From assembly GCF_002776525.5 (NCBI RefSeq), contig NC_045444.1, forward strand, positions 26,994,658 through 27,058,657: DNA of 64,000 nt, written 5' to 3'. The number at the start of each line of letters is the position of its first letter. Within the stretch, counting starts at the first letter, position 1. A program made the translations under genes and the position numbers. The notes below the pieces were generated by a model. That model made no database searches. It was given only the letters and a program-made list of their open reading frames with translations, and had not been told where the DNA came from. This DNA is from Piliocolobus tephrosceles (lineage: Eukaryota > Chordata > Mammalia > Primates > Cercopithecidae). This document shows, piece after piece, positions 22,390 through 35,249 of this stretch.

Positions 22390-24246
22390 CATACAGAAAA
22401 CAAGTTATAAAGTGGCAGAAGTAATTTCTTACTCATCAAAAATTACTTTAAATGAAATAGATTAAACTCTCCAATCAAAACACAAAGATCGGCAGAATGT
22501 GTTTTTTAAAAAAGCATGATCCAACTATATACTGTCCATTAAAGAGTCACTTTATATGCAAAGACACACATAGCTTGAAAGTGAAATGATGGCAAAAGAT
22601 ATTCCATGCAAATAGTAACCAAAAGAAAGACCTGAGATAGTTATATTAGTATCAAGTGAATTAGACTTATTTAAAAAAAAAAAACTATTACCAGAGAGAC
22701 AAAGATATGATATACTTAAAAAGAGGTAAATTCATCTAAGCACATATAACAATTATAAAAATATATGTGCTCAGTAACAGAGGCCCAATAAATATGAAGC
22801 AAACACGCACAGATTTGAGAAAAAGATAGTTCTACAATAATAGTTGGAGACTTCAACATACTACTTTCAATAATAATGAGTACATCTAACAGGAGATCAA
22901 TAAGAAAATCAGGGACTGGATAAACACTATAAATTGAATAAATGCATAGAATATTCCACCAACATCCACAGAATACATATTCTTTTCAAGTGCACAAGGA
23001 ACATTCTCCAGCATAGACAGTATGTAATGCTAAAAAGGAAATTTTCATAAACTCTAAACAACTGATATTTTACAGAATATCTTCTTGAACCACAATGGAA
23101 TAAAGTTAGAAATTAATAAAAGATAAACTAGAAAGCTGACAAATATGTAGAAACTTAAAAAGACTTTAACAACCAATGAGTCAATGAAGAAATCACAAGG
23201 GAAATTAGAAAATACCTGAGAACAAATGAAAACAAAAGCACACATACTAAATTATGGCATGCAAATAAAGCAGTGTTCATAAGGAAAGTTGTAGTCATAA
23301 ACAACTACATTTAGAAATAGAGAAGAAACTCAAATAAATACCCTATATTTACAATTTCAGGAACTATGAAAAAAAGTGCAAACTAAACCCAAAGCTAGCA
23401 GAAGAAAAGAAATTATAAATATTAGAACAAAGATAAATGACAAAACAAATAAGAAAATAAGGCAAACCAATGAAATCAAAACTTTGGTCTTTAAAAGACA
23501 AATAATTGGCAACCCTTTAGCTAGTATAAGGGAAAAAAAGAGAGAAAATACAAATAACTAAAATCAAAGTATAGACATCACTTCCAAACTTTTAGAAATA
23601 AGAGTATTATAAGAAAATGATACTAACAATTGCACGTGAACAAATTAGATCGTTTAGATAAAATGAACAAATTCCTAGGTACACAAAATACCGAAGCTGA
23701 CTCCATAATATATTTTTAAAATCTTAACAGATGTATAAGAAGTAAAAAGATCGAATCAATAATAAAAAAAACTGCCAATATTGAAAAGGTCAAGAACAAA
23801 GGGCTTCACTGATGAATTCTATCAAATATTTAAAGAATTAACATCCAAACTTCTTAGATTCTTCTGAAATATAAAAGAGGAAGGAACATTATCTAACTCA
23901 TTCAATGAGATATGCATTTCCTAACACCAAAGGAAAGAAACTACAGGAAAAGAAAACTGCATACCAATATTCCTTATGGATAGAGACCAAAAACAATCAA
24001 ACAAACAAAAAACAAAAACAAAACACCTTAACAAACTAAATCCAACAACATATTAAAAAGATTATATGCAATGACCATGTGGGATTTATTATATAAATGC
24101 ATGATTGGTTCAATGTAAGAAAATCAATGAAATATGTTTTATTTATATATTACTGATAAAATGAAGGGAAGAAACACATGATCATTTCAACTAATTGAGG
24201 AAAAGAATTTGTCAAAATCACTCTTCCATTAAAACAACACTCAATC

Positions 24247-24545
24247 CCCAGGCGCAGTGGCTCACTCCTGTAATCCCAGCACTTTGGGAGGTTGAGGTGG
24301 GCGGATCACCTGAGGTCAGGAGTTTGAGACTACCCTGGCCAACATGACGAAACCGCATCTCTACTAAAAATACAAATATTAGCTGGGCATGGTGGTGGGT
24401 GCCTGTAATCCCAGCTACTTGGGAGGCTGAGGCAAGAGAATCGCTTGAACCCATGAGGCAGAGGTTGCAGTGAGCCAAGATCATGCCACTGCACTCCAGT
24501 CTGGGTGACAGAAAGAGACTTCTGTCTCAAAAATAAATTAATTAC
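24247..24545 (+). mobile_element. AluS-type element
   Basis: Full-length sense Alu with 'cacctgaggtcaggagttt' and a decayed A/T-rich tail. It splits the L1M ORF2 remnant. Imperfect flanking repeats 'acaacactca' and 'ataatactga' may be its duplication. Confidence 0.95.
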
Positions 24546-24887
24546 TTAATTAAATAATACTGAGAAACTAAGATTAGACAGAAACTACTTCAATAGAATA
24601 AAGGACTTTTTTAAAACCCATGGCTAACATAACTAACTCAATGGTGGAAGTTTGAAAGCTTTCAGTCTAAGATCAGGATAAAACAACAATGCTCACTTTT
24701 AACACTTCTACTAAACGTTGTACTGAAAGGTCTAGTTAGAGCAATTCAGCAATAATAAGAAATAAAAGGCCTCCAATTTGGAAAGAAAGAAGCATAACTC
24801 TATTATCAGATGATATGACCCAATATGTAGCAAAATCTCAAAGAATTCACAAAAAATTACTAGAGCTGTTTAAAAATTCAGCAAATT

Positions 24888-25184
24888 GGCCGGGTGCGGT
24901 GGCTTAAGCCTGTAATCCCAGCACTTTGGGAGGCCGAGACGGGCGGATCACGAGGTCAGGAGATGGAGACCATCCTGGCTAACACGGTGAAACCCCGTTT
25001 CTACTAAAAAATACAAAAAAGTAGCCGGGCGAGTTGGCGGGCGCCTGTAGTCCCAGCTACTCGGGAGGCTGAGGCAGGAGAATGGCGTAAACCCGGGAGG
25101 CAGAACTTGCAGTGAGCTGAGATCCGGCCGCTGCACTCCAGCCTGGGTGACAGAGTGAGACTCCGTTTCAAAAAAAAAAAAAAA
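24888..25184 (+). mobile_element. AluYRa-type element (Old World monkey lineage)
   Basis: A young full-length Alu with 'ggcttaagcctgtaat', 'gcgtaaacccggg' and 'gagatccggccgctgcac', changes I associate with cercopithecoid AluYRa. Flanking duplications of 16 bp, 'aaaaattcagcaaatt', are at 24872-24887 and 25185-25200 and match exactly, which fits a recent insertion into the old L1. Confidence 0.95.
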
Positions 25185-26025
25185 AAAAATTCAGCAAATT
25201 TGCCGGGCACATGATTGACACACAAAAATTGATTATGTTCCTCACACTAGCAATAAACAAAAATAATTGAAAAGAATGGATTTATAACATCATCCAAAAG
25301 AAAATAACTAGGAATAAATTTAGCCAAGGAAATGAAAGACTTGTATACTGAAAATTACAAAACATTGCTAAAATTTAAGACCCAAGTAAATGGAAAGATA
25401 TCCATGTTCATGGATTTGAAACTTGATATTAAGATGCCACTACTACTTACTCTAGATTCAGTGCTAGCCTATTAAAATTCCAAAGTGCTTTTTTGCAGAA
25501 ATAGAAAACATAATCCTCAAATTCTTATGGAATTACAAGGGTCTCTGAGTAGCCAAAATAACCTAACATAAGAACAAAATTGGAGGACTCATGTCCTGAT
25601 TTCAACATTTACAATAAAGCTACAGTAATCAAAACAATGTGTTATAGACATAATGGCATACATCTAGATTAATGGAATAGAATTGAGACTATAAAAAATA
25701 TATATCTAGGGGCACTTGATTTTTGACAAAGGGTGCTGAGACCAGTCAATGGGAGATAAATAGTCTCCTCAGCAAATGGTGCTAGGATAACCAGATATCC
25801 ACATGCAAAAGAATGAAGTTAGACTCCTACTTCACACCATATGCAAAAATTAACTCAAAGTGAACCAAAGAGTTAAATATAGGGAGAACTAAAATCAAAA
25901 CTCTTTTTAAAATCATGAATGAATGTTATATATAACACTCTTACAACTCAACAGAAAGGCAAACATCGCAATTAAAAAGTGGGCAAACAACACTGATAGA
26001 CATTTCCTTAAAGTAGATGAACACA

Positions 26026-26323
26026 GCCTCGGCTAGGTGGCTCATGCCTATAATCCCAGTACTTTGGGAGGCCAAGGCAGGTGGATCACCTGAGGTCAGG
26101 AGTTTGAGACCAGCCTGGCCAACATGGTGAAGCCCCGTATCTACTAAAAATATGAAAATTGGCTTGGCGTGATGGCATGTGCCTGTAATCCCAGCTACTC
26201 AGGAGGCTGAGGCGAGAGAATCGCTTGAACCCGGGAGGTGGAGGTTGTAGTGAGCTGAGATCATGCCATGGCACTGCAGCCTGGGGAACAAGAGCGAAAC
26301 TCCATCTCTAAATAAATAAATAA
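26026..26323 (+). mobile_element. AluS-type element
   Basis: Full-length sense Alu with 'cacctgaggtcaggagttt' and an (AAAT)n-like tail. Flanking duplications 'aaagtagatgaacaca' (26010-26025) and 'aaagtagataaacaaa' (26324-26339) are near-identical. Confidence 0.96.
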
Positions 26324-26362
26324 AAAGTAGATAAACAAATCACCAATGAGCACAGGAAAAGA

Positions 26363-26593
26363 TGCTCAACATCATTAATTATAAGAAAAATGCAAATCAA
26401 AACTATAATAAGATGGGAAGCCACTCCTCCAAAGGCTATATTAATGTTTTTAATAAAGAAACAAAAGTGTTAAAGATACTCCACATCATTAATCATAAGA
26501 AAAATGCAAATCAAAACTATAATAAGGTGGGAAGCCACTCCTCCTCCAAAGGCTATATTAATGTTTTTAATAAAGAAACAAAAGTGTTGATGA
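26363..26593 (+). repeat. 114-bp tandem duplication within the L1M
   Basis: The block containing 'aagaaaaatgcaaatcaaaa', 'ggaagccactcctcc' and 'taataaagaaacaaaagtgt' occurs twice, with anchors at 26370 and 26484. The copies are almost identical; the second has an extra 'ctc' and a few substitutions. It is far better preserved than the surrounding L1, so it arose long after the L1 inserted. It yields a chance 79-codon frame with an internal repeat. Confidence 0.95.
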
Positions 26594-27299
26594 GAATGTA
26601 GAGTAATTGGAAACCTTGTACACTGCGGTGGGAGACTAAAACGCTTCACCTGGAGTGAAAAACGGTTGGCAGTCCCTCAAAAACATAGACATAGAATTAT
26701 CAAATGAACCAGTAATTCCACTCCTACATACATATCTAAAATAGTTTAAAACAAGTACTCAAACAAATACAATTGCAGATATGTTTATAGCAGCATTGTT
26801 GGCATTATCCAAAAGGTTAAAAAAGTCTTGATATTCATCAGTGGGTGAATCATAAACTGTAGTCTATACAAACAATGGAATATTATTCAAACATAAATAG
26901 GAATGAAGTACTGACACATTCTACAACATGGACAAATTTCAAAAACATTATGCTAAGTGAAAGAAGCCAGACACAAAGGTCACATATTGTATTAGCCCAT
27001 TTATATGAAATATTCAGAATCGGTACATTCATAGAGAGAGAAGGCAGACTGGTAGCTTTTAGGGGCTGGAGTAAGGGGAGAATGAAGAACAAGTGCACGA
27101 TGTGCTCAAATGTTTTGGAACTACACAGAGGTCATGGTTGTACAACATTGCTGATACACTAATTGCCACTGAATAGATCAGTTTAAAATAATTTTGTATT
27201 ATGTAAATTCTCCCACTATTGACAAAAGAAATATGACATCACATGTGAGCAGAATAGAGCAAATCATATCCTTCACACTTACTTCTCTGTGGTCAGAAG

Positions 27300-28070
27300 G
27301 AGAAAATCCTTAAGGAAATGGCACTTATTTGATACTTGAACAATGAGTAAGAATATTTCAATGAATGAAGGATGGTTGAGGGGAGGGAGTAAATCCTTAG
27401 GCTTTTGCAGAAATGAATGTTTAAGATGATATTATCTTAACTTGGATAGTCAGTATGCAATGCAGAGGAAAGGGCTTACAGCAATTTTAGCAGAGTGAAT
27501 TTGTGCTATAAATTCTATGATTTTAGTAACTGTCTTGGTCTTCATAGCCTAATATTTTCTACTGTGCCTTACTTATAGTCAGTGTTGAATAAATATCAGT
27601 TAAACAAATGAGTGAATGAAAAACGAGGAACTAAATGGAGAAGTAATATGTAACCGGAGATTTAAACTTATCTACAGAATGTCAGGTTAAGGTAGTGAAG
27701 GACAGTATTACAAGAAAGGAGCACGAACATGTGACACACAGTGCAGGCTTACAGGCAACAGAGATGGTAGCATGTTTGAGAAGCTGACAAAACTTCAATA
27801 AGGTTGGAAAAAATATTGTGAAAGGAAAGGGTAAATGAAGAGCCTCATACACCACGGTAAGTGATTTGGGCCTAGTCTTTAAATCCATGATAAGCCATTG
27901 AACAGTTTTATGTAAGAAAAAATGTAAGATGATAGATTTGTTTTGGAAAGATGACTGTTTACAGCATCAAAAGTCAGGATTAGAGGAAAGAGAAACTAGA
28001 TGAAAAGAGAAAGGCTGTTGTAGTCATTGGGAAAGCAGATAAAGGTACTCTGGGCTCGAACAAGGGACTG
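27300..28070 (+). repeat. Probable ancient interspersed repeat, family unnamed
   Basis: Several segments ('tgataagccattgaacagtt' near 27890, 'aaagatgactgtttacagca' near 27945, 'ctgttgtagtcattgg' near 28015) follow the order of a common, highly diverged mammalian repeat. The piece at 44955 looks like the other end of the same family. I cannot name it with confidence. Confidence 0.35.
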
Positions 28071-29106
28071 TAAGTAGAAGAAAAACAGAGATTTTAGGAG
28101 AAAGAATGGATAGGATCAAATGCGAGAACAAAAAACGTTTGTAAATTGTCTGATTATTCTAGAGGTTGGCATCAGTATGCTCCTGTTAGCTCCTTCCATC
28201 TATTTGCATGAGTTTTACCCCTATGATGCACCTCCTACTATGTATACACCCTCTCTCAGGTTTATGCCTTAGGTAAGATGCATCTATACCCAAAATATGA
28301 AGAGGAGATGGAGCATATGCTTAGCTGTTGAGTGGACCATGGTGTTTGATGCTACCTACAAGTTATGACCTCTGGATTGACTGGTTTAGCTGATGAAGCA
28401 AGGAAACTCAGGAGCATGGGTTACTAATGACAGCCCTGTTTGTTCAATGTGTTTTAAATAGTCTATATTACTTATTTCATTATGTTTAAGTTTTCTATAT
28501 TATTTTACAGACATGCATAAGTAGTTTACCATAGATTCTCCCCATGTAATTTTAGATAAGTTATTTGTACCTTAAGGAGTGGGGCTGCATTTCAGTATAT
28601 AAAAGTACTGAAGAGTGAAGTGCTATTTTGAATGAATTTTAAGCTTGTTGGAACCCATGGAACAGGTGAGCAAATGCATGTGGTAAAAAACAAATCATCC
28701 TGCCTGACTTGCAAGTCCTGTAGGTATGTTTCCATCATCAGCATTGTCCTCTCTTTAAAAAAAAAAGAAGAAGAAGAAGAAAAAGAGGCCATCACTTACT
28801 AAAACAGAATGCATGGGGCAGGAAAAAGGGGGATATCAGATGACCCAATAAGTCTGGTGATGTGTAACTTCTGTGATTCTTAGTTAATGATACAAATAAT
28901 GTAGAATCTGTTGGAAGCCAAATGGAGCAGGAAACAGATATGAGAAGGCCCAAAATGGGGATTTATTTTGAGACCGTCTTTAATCTCACCGGTATTTTTT
29001 GAGTCATAATGTCAACATAAGAAGACTGATAACAAATTCTCCCTCTCAGAAGGACTTAGTGAGATCAGCCTACAATTCTGGGAATAGGATCTTCCAATCA
29101 ATCTGT
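28071..29106. other. Unique sequence
   Basis: No gene or named repeat is seen. A short (AAG)n stretch lies at 28756-28785. Confidence 0.5.
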
Positions 29107-29120
29107 CAAGACATGTATTC

Positions 29121-29439
29121 CGTTTTTTTTTTTTTTTTTTTTTTTTTTGAGACGGAGTCTCGCTCTGCGCTCTGTCGCCCAGGCTGGAGTGCAGTGGCCA
29201 GATCTCAGCTCACTGCAAGCTCCGCCTCCCGGGTTCCCGCCATTCTCCTGCCTCAGCCTCCGGAGTAGCTGGGATGACAGTCGCCCGCCACCTCGCCCGG
29301 CTAGTTTTCTTGTATTTTTTAGTAGAAACGGGGTTTCACCGTGTTAGCCAGGATCGTCTCGATCTCCTGACCTCGTGATCCGCCTGTCTCGGCCTCCCAA
29401 AGTGCTGGGATTACAGGCTTGAGCCACTGTGCCCGGCCT
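29121..29439 (-). mobile_element. AluYRa-type element
   Basis: Full-length antisense Alu after a T-run. It has 'gtggccagatctcagctc' and 'ggattacaggcttgagcc', the complements of AluYRa-type changes. The block 'gctctgcgctctgtcgcc' carries a small internal duplication absent from other copies here. Flanking duplications 'caagacatgtattc' (29107-29120) and 'caagtcatgtattc' (29440-29453) differ by one base. Confidence 0.95.
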
Positions 29440-29453
29440 CAAGTCATGTATTC

Positions 29454-29837
29454 TATATAGTCCAGCACTTAGAGAATCGTCTGTGGAACACAGTGCCAAC
29501 TCCAGAGAAATCCCAAACGTTCTCCACAACAAATGAGCATCAGTCAAACAATTTCAGTCTCACAAAAAGCACTGTAGTCCCGTTGAAACAGACTTAGGTT
29601 CAGATCTTTCTGAACCTGTAAGTCTTGGCTTCTCATAACTGAAAAATCTTTCTGTCTAGTTAATGACTCCAAAGCTCCTAGTATAGTACCTTTCAAGGGT
29701 TCTGTGGCATGTTGAAAGCCCAAACACTAGACAAGATTATATTGGGCAGAATCTGTGAGGTCAGTAAGATCCTTTAAACAGAGCATATAAGACGAAGTCT
29801 GTATAGTAAGTTCCCAAAACCTGAACACCATTCCATC

Positions 29838-29838
<1 letters not shown>
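29454..29838. other. Unique sequence
   Basis: No repeat or coding signal recognised. Confidence 0.5.

Positions 29839-29882
<44 letters not shown>
29839..29882. repeat. (CA)n microsatellite
   Basis: Uninterrupted AC dinucleotide run of about 44 bp. Confidence 0.98.
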
Positions 29883-29884
<2 letters not shown>

Positions 29885-31637
29885 CTTTCTGAAAGAGATG
29901 TTTAGAAGCAGTTAATGAGGAGCTTATAAAACTCTAACAGCACTGAAATGTGAGTCCACAAGTCACCTGAGAATATGTCAACCCTACCTTATTTACCATT
30001 ATCAGATAAGTATCGAACTTTCTCTCAACTTCCCCTGCTTAAAACTTACTCTTTATTATTTCCCAGGCCCAATTAGCATTTCTGCCCAGAGAAAATTTGC
30101 CATATAATGTGCTTTCTGACTGTGAGTTACATAAAATAAACATGTATCTCTATTTCTCACCTTTAAAAAAATAAATATTCCCTCATCAAGCACTCGTCTT
30201 CATCCTTTCCCTGCTGTGAGTGTATTTAGCCATTCAATCAAAAAATGACAATTACAGCAAAAAGGCAGTGAGCTCAGGCTTGGACTGGGTGGCCTAAGAA
30301 AAAAAAAACAAATTTAACAGTATATATATACTGTAGTTTGGAAGACAAGAAGTATAGAAAAGCAACAGAAGAACAAAGATACAAAGATTATATGACAGCA
30401 TTAAAAAGCCCACTAAAAGTAGAGCTATAAATAGAAAGATATAAAATAGTTATAAAAATCTAAAAGTTATAAAAATAGAAAGATATAAAATAAAGATTTG
30501 CTTTATATGTGCGTGTTATGTATTTTTGACAAACATTTCATAGTCTTGTTTACACAAAAATATACGAACATTAGTATTATATTCATTTTTAGAGATATGG
30601 ACTAGTAGTTTTATCTTATGTGATATATCTAATCTATATCTATTATATGATGCTCATTATTTGTCTTAATTATTAGATTTGCAAAAAAGTAATTTAACAT
30701 GCCTTAGGTTGGGTATACTATGTCCCTGACTTAATTTCTAAATTAAGATTGCTACATTTAAAATTTAAATAGTAAATAAAAATATAAATCTCAACTATCA
30801 GTAAATTCCACACATTGCTCAAAATGTAAGACATCATCTCATATAAACTTCAATTTTTACTTTAAAATTTCATCCAGTAAAACTTTAGAAAATACATGTT
30901 TAAATAATTGTGTTAACTTTCAGGACTTTTTTAGTAAAATAAGACCATTTTAGTCATAAGAGATTATGAAAAAATGGTTCACCTTTCTTTTAAATAAATT
31001 TTCTTTGCTATTGGCAAGCCGCTGTAATTTAAACCTGCTTTGATAGTAAACCCTATAAATCAGGCTCATAATAGAAATTCTGGAAGTCTTTTTACTATTT
31101 TAACTGTTGAAATGTGTTTAAAAAATCTTTTGACATCTTGAAATTTTCCCCAGGGCAGCATCCATTTCCCTTTGCACAGCCAACAGGGGTAGAATCACCC
31201 AGCTTCAAAGTGTCTATATTGCAACAGTATGGTCATTAGAATGCCTATGATTTGAATACTAAATGATGTATCAATGTCAGCACATGTGAAAGGGATTTGG
31301 GGACCCAGATAATTGGTCCTAGAGGTACAAATGTATATCCTTTTTAGTTGTCTAAGTTTTAAATTTTGAACTTTAAAATTAAAAAAACATTTTAAGTTGG
31401 AACTTTAAAACTTAGAAAACTGAAAAAATTGCACACAGATTCTTCCTAGTGTTTTAGAATAATACTATTTACATGCTAGGTGTCAATCTTCAAAAAACTA
31501 GTCACATGACCTAAAACTCTCTGTTTATGAGAAACTAAATTACTTCAACACAAGATGCAATCTCCACAGTCAAGAAACTTACAGGTTGCCTAGGGATCTG
31601 GACATAGAAACTGTTCATTGCAATGCACTTAAGTAAA
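29883..31637. other. AT-rich unique sequence
   Basis: No gene is visible. A short imperfect duplication around 'atagaaagatataaaata' occurs near 30430 and 30476. Confidence 0.5.
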
Positions 31638-31639
31638 TA

Positions 31640-32237
31640 TGGTCATGCTCTGCGTAATGAGATTTCATTCAATGATGGACTGCATATATAAATGTGGTCC
31701 CATGAGACTGTAACAAAGCTGAGAATGTCCTACCACCTAGTAATGTCATAGCTGTTGTAACATCATTTTACTTATTTTATTAAATAAATTGAAAGTAGTC
31801 TAAGTGTACAGTGTTTATATAAAGTATATGGTACTATATAATAATGTTCAAGAACCTCACATTAAATCACCACTCACTCACTGATTTACCCAGAGCAACT
31901 TTCAGTCCTGCCAGCTCCATTCATGATTAATGCCCTATACAAGTGTACCATTTTTTTTAATCTGTTATACTAGAATTTTATTGTACTTTTTCTATGTTTA
32001 TATATGTCTTGATACATAAGTTCTTATTATTGTGTTACATTTGCTTATAGTATTTGGTAAAGTAATATGTTATACAGTTTTGTAGCCTACAGCAATAAGT
32101 TATACCAGATAGATATACCAGATAGCTGTATCATGTAGGTTTATGTAAGTACTCTCTATGATGTTCACACAATGATGAACTTGATTAACAATGCATTACT
32201 CTGAAGGTAAACCTGTTGTTATTTTATATACTCATAT
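31640..32237. mobile_element. Tigger-type DNA transposon, internally deleted
   Basis: The left end 'ggtcatgctctgcgtaatga', then 'gatggactgcatatata' and 'gtggtcccatgagactgta', and the right-hand 'gtaagtactctctatgatg' and 'gttcacacaatgatgaact' follow the order of the Tigger1/MER2 family, whose consensus has a CpG-rich version of the same text. The transposase-coding middle is missing: the text passes from 'gttgtaacatcat' to 'agtctaagtgtacagtg'. Many CpG sites have decayed, so the copy is old. Confidence 0.8.
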
Positions 32238-33497
32238 AAAAATTTCTGTGACACTATGAGCACCCCAACAGAGTGTCAGTAATTGTGTAGTGTGGGCATT
32301 TTTTGATGCAGATTCTTAAAACACAATTACAAATTTTCTAAGCAGAAAAGGTAAGGAGAGAAAAGAAAACTCTAGAGTATTAAGAAAACATGAAAAACAA
32401 AGGCAGAGAAACAAAAATAAAAAGATACTGCATTCAAGAAGCACAAGTATTTCAGAAGGCTGATGCATAAGCATGAAGGAAATAGGGGAGAGATAATGAG
32501 AAATAAACTATATCCCAAAGTGATAATGTTTGTAGAGGAAAGACCCACCCCCCCTCGCTAAGATTCAGTAGCTAGATACAGTTGTGTACTTGAGCAAGTC
32601 ATTTAACTGTTGTATACCTCAACATTTAATTGAGAGAATGATCCTGGTGATCTCTATGGCACTCATGAGTGATACAATTATTTTGGAAGCTGACAAGCCT
32701 AAGCCATTATTTTTTGTGATTATTTGGTCAAATTTATAGATTCACAAACGAATATCTGCATATGCATATACTTTTACATCCCTACATTTGTTCCATAATA
32801 AGTTTAAGGCAGCTGTCAAAAAAAATACAATGAAATCCAAATAAAATATAACTCAATATATGAAGTTATGGCCAACGAAAAACAAAACACATACAAGCAG
32901 ATTCACAAAATTTTTACAATCGATCTTCAAGTTTCATGTTGATTTTCTTTTTAGTTATATGAAAAAGAATACATTGTTGATATTTTAATTCTCATTATCA
33001 AAAAAAATAAGAAGAATATCAGGACCTAAGCAAGGCTTTCTTTAAAATTACATTTTAAATTCACTTTCTCATTTTGTTAATGGAACTAACAAATGATGAA
33101 CTGGGCGATATTTTGCAGTAATTGCTACAATTAATGAAACATTACTTTTAGTGGCTATAGATAAAGCCAATGATAAAAAATTTACTCATAACAATTTGAT
33201 GGCATTTCACTGAGAAACTAGGCTAAAATAGATTACCTTTGCTATTCTCTGACATTCTGACACTGTTTTTCAAGAACAAATTTCAGGAATAAAATCATAG
33301 ATGTATGTTTGCTCTTTCATAAATAAATGCTCTCAGCTGACATCTGATAAGCTTTGGATAGGGAAAAAACTAGGCATATTATATTTGTAGTAAAAATTAA
33401 TACACATAAACATTATCTTAACAGGAACATTTGATTAGACAAAACTATCCCTAGAAAAAATGTAGAAGATATGCAGACCAGACATACAAATAAAAGA
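32238..33497. other. AT-rich unique sequence
   Basis: No repeat family or coding region is recognised. Confidence 0.5.
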
Positions 33498-33505
33498 GGA
33501 TGTGT

Positions 33506-33776
33506 GGCCAGGTATGATGGCTCACGCCTGTAATCCCAGCACTTTAGGGGGTGGATCACCTGAGGTCGGGTGTTCGAGACCAGCCTGGCCAACATGGAGA
33601 AACCCCGTCTCTACTAAAAATACAAAAATTAGTCAGGTGTGGTGACACATGCCTGTAATCCCAGCTACTCAGAAGGTTTAGGGAGGAGAATCACTTGAAT
33701 CTGGGAGGCGGAGGTTGTGGTGAGACGAGGTCCCACCATTGCAGCCTGGGCAACAAGAAGGAAACTCCGTCTCAAA

Positions 33777-33819
<43 letters not shown>

Positions 33820-33821
33820 AT
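33506..33821 (+). mobile_element. AluS-type element with expanded (AAAT)n tail
   Basis: Sense Alu with a small deletion in the left arm (after 'gcactttag'). The tail has become an (AAAT)n tetranucleotide microsatellite at about 33774-33821. Short flanking duplications 'ggatgtg' lie at 33498-33504 and 33822-33828. Confidence 0.95.
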
Positions 33822-33828
33822 GGATGTG

Positions 33829-35056
33829 GTTTCTACCCTTTAGAAATTAGAAGAGAAGTTTAGAGAAGTCACTTTGTGTTTCTACTTCGCATAACATAGA
33901 TATAGTTTAAGTAAAATTCTAGAGTGGGTGTAATAGGAAGAAAAATCCAATAAAATTGAACTTTTCTTCCTTCTTTCTTAGATATTTCCCTCAGTTAAAA
34001 TTATTGTATAGTACTGTATATAGTATTTCATTGCCTATATTTCCATTCTATTTGGTTTCATTTTACTAACATACCTATGTATCCACCCTTAATACCAAAA
34101 ATCACAATGCTCAACTCATAGTTTTTCTAGTAGGATATGAAAAAAAAGGTAAAAATTCAGGAAAAAACACAATATTATTTTTTCTATACTATATTATATT
34201 AATACACAATTATTGAAATAATGCATTAAAGGAAACTAACTTAATAGGACAATTCGAGATAAAAAGGCAACTGTTATATTCAGTCAAGGCACACCTGGAT
34301 TTTTGATTGCTATATTTAAAAATAATGGGAAGAAGTGGATCTTTATAGGTAGGCTTTCTGAAATACTTGGCATATTCTCACATGGTAGTGATAAAAAGTA
34401 CAGTTCAAACATTTATGTCTCTAAAGTCCCAGACATTGTGCTGAAGGCTGGTGATAAAAATTTATATGTATATGGACATTTTTATATACAATTATACACA
34501 TATATATTTGCATTGTATATGCCTATACATTATATGTACATTTATATATGCACATTTTTACTAGCAGCCTCTCTATATATACACACACATATATACATAT
34601 ATGTATATGTATTTTCTTAAACATCAGAGAGTTTAATGTCTAGATGAGAAAGCATACACGTAGACTTATACTTTCACTTAAAACTGTACAACTGTACACA
34701 CATTGAAGAATGGGAAGGTGGTCTTCATCATATCACCTTTTCTTATGTGGACTTAATCACAGAAGTTGATCAATAATATATGTTAAATAAATTAACAAAT
34801 AAACATATGCATCCAGAGAGAGCCCAGAGAAGAAGCATTTACTTAAAAGTATAGTCTTAAGAGTGAAAAATGACTTCTTATAGAGATGAAAAGAATGCAA
34901 ATAAACTCAGCAAATAATATTTGGCCATTCAAAAGTTTAAATGGTCTGATGTAAATTGTAAAAGAACTGTCAAATATTTTCAAAAACTGGTTCACATTGA
35001 TGCTCACCATGAAAAAAAGACCAAAAAATATTTAAAGTATGCTCAAAAGGTGGCCA
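33829..35056. other. AT-rich unique sequence
   Basis: Nothing recognised except a low-complexity TA-rich block at about 34460-34615 ('tatatgtatatgg', 'catatatacatatatgtata') that produces a spurious 105-codon frame. Confidence 0.55.
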
Positions 35057-35249
35057 AAAGAACTAATGTAACTGTAACCTAAAAATGTATAGAAATATTT
35101 ATCTATTGCAAACAAGTAAGCAGGTATACCAGGAAGGTCTAAAATGATGTTATTAATAGCCATAAGAGTGGTGAAAGACATTTTGTTTTCCGATCCCCAG
35201 GTCATTCTGTGAAGTAGACACTATTATTGTTCTCATTTTAATGTCAACA
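35057..35249 (+). repeat. Left copy of a ~190-bp duplication flanking an LTR
   Basis: Matches 36283-36475 over its length: 'gtatagaaatatttatctattgca' here corresponds to 'ctatagaaatacttatctattgca' there, followed by shared 'aatagccat' and 'cactattattg'. Its 3' part is MIR-like. It ends exactly where the LTR begins. Confidence 0.8.

Larger units (their letters stand above)
22390..27162 (+). pseudogene. L1M ORF2 remnant
   Basis: Decayed endonuclease/reverse-transcriptase ORF of the long L1M. Sense text runs in the expected order. An endonuclease region ('ttggagacttcaacat' near 22840) comes first. A reverse-transcriptase region with 'tgatgaattctatcaaatat' (23810) and 'ttatcagatgatatga' (24800) follows. 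The C-terminal part includes 'ggaatattattcaaacataa' near 26877. Stops and frameshifts abound, and three Alus split it. Confidence 0.8.
15716..27215 (+). mobile_element. Long L1M element with nested insertions
   Basis: One old plus-strand L1 can be followed across this interval: 5'UTR array (to 17290), ORF1 start (17300-18130), continuation of ORF1 and the inter-ORF part (20488-21390), ORF2 (22390 onward), and a 3' end near 27215. It is interrupted by a second L1 (18148-20470), four Alus (20931, 24247, 24888, 26026) and a Tigger-type element (21391-22389). Joining across the nested L1 is supported because ORF1 text stops near 18146 and ORF1-end text ('cttcaggctgaaatgaaaag') resumes after 20488. 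The reading frames are thoroughly broken. Confidence 0.75.

Noticed and set aside
26362..26601. 79-codon frame with an internal protein repeat
   Set aside because: The repeat is a by-product of the 114-bp tandem duplication in a dead L1, not a repeat protein.
34303..34620. 105-codon plus-strand frame rich in Tyr and Ile
   Set aside because: Its second half is low-complexity TA repeat and the first half has no features, so it is chance.
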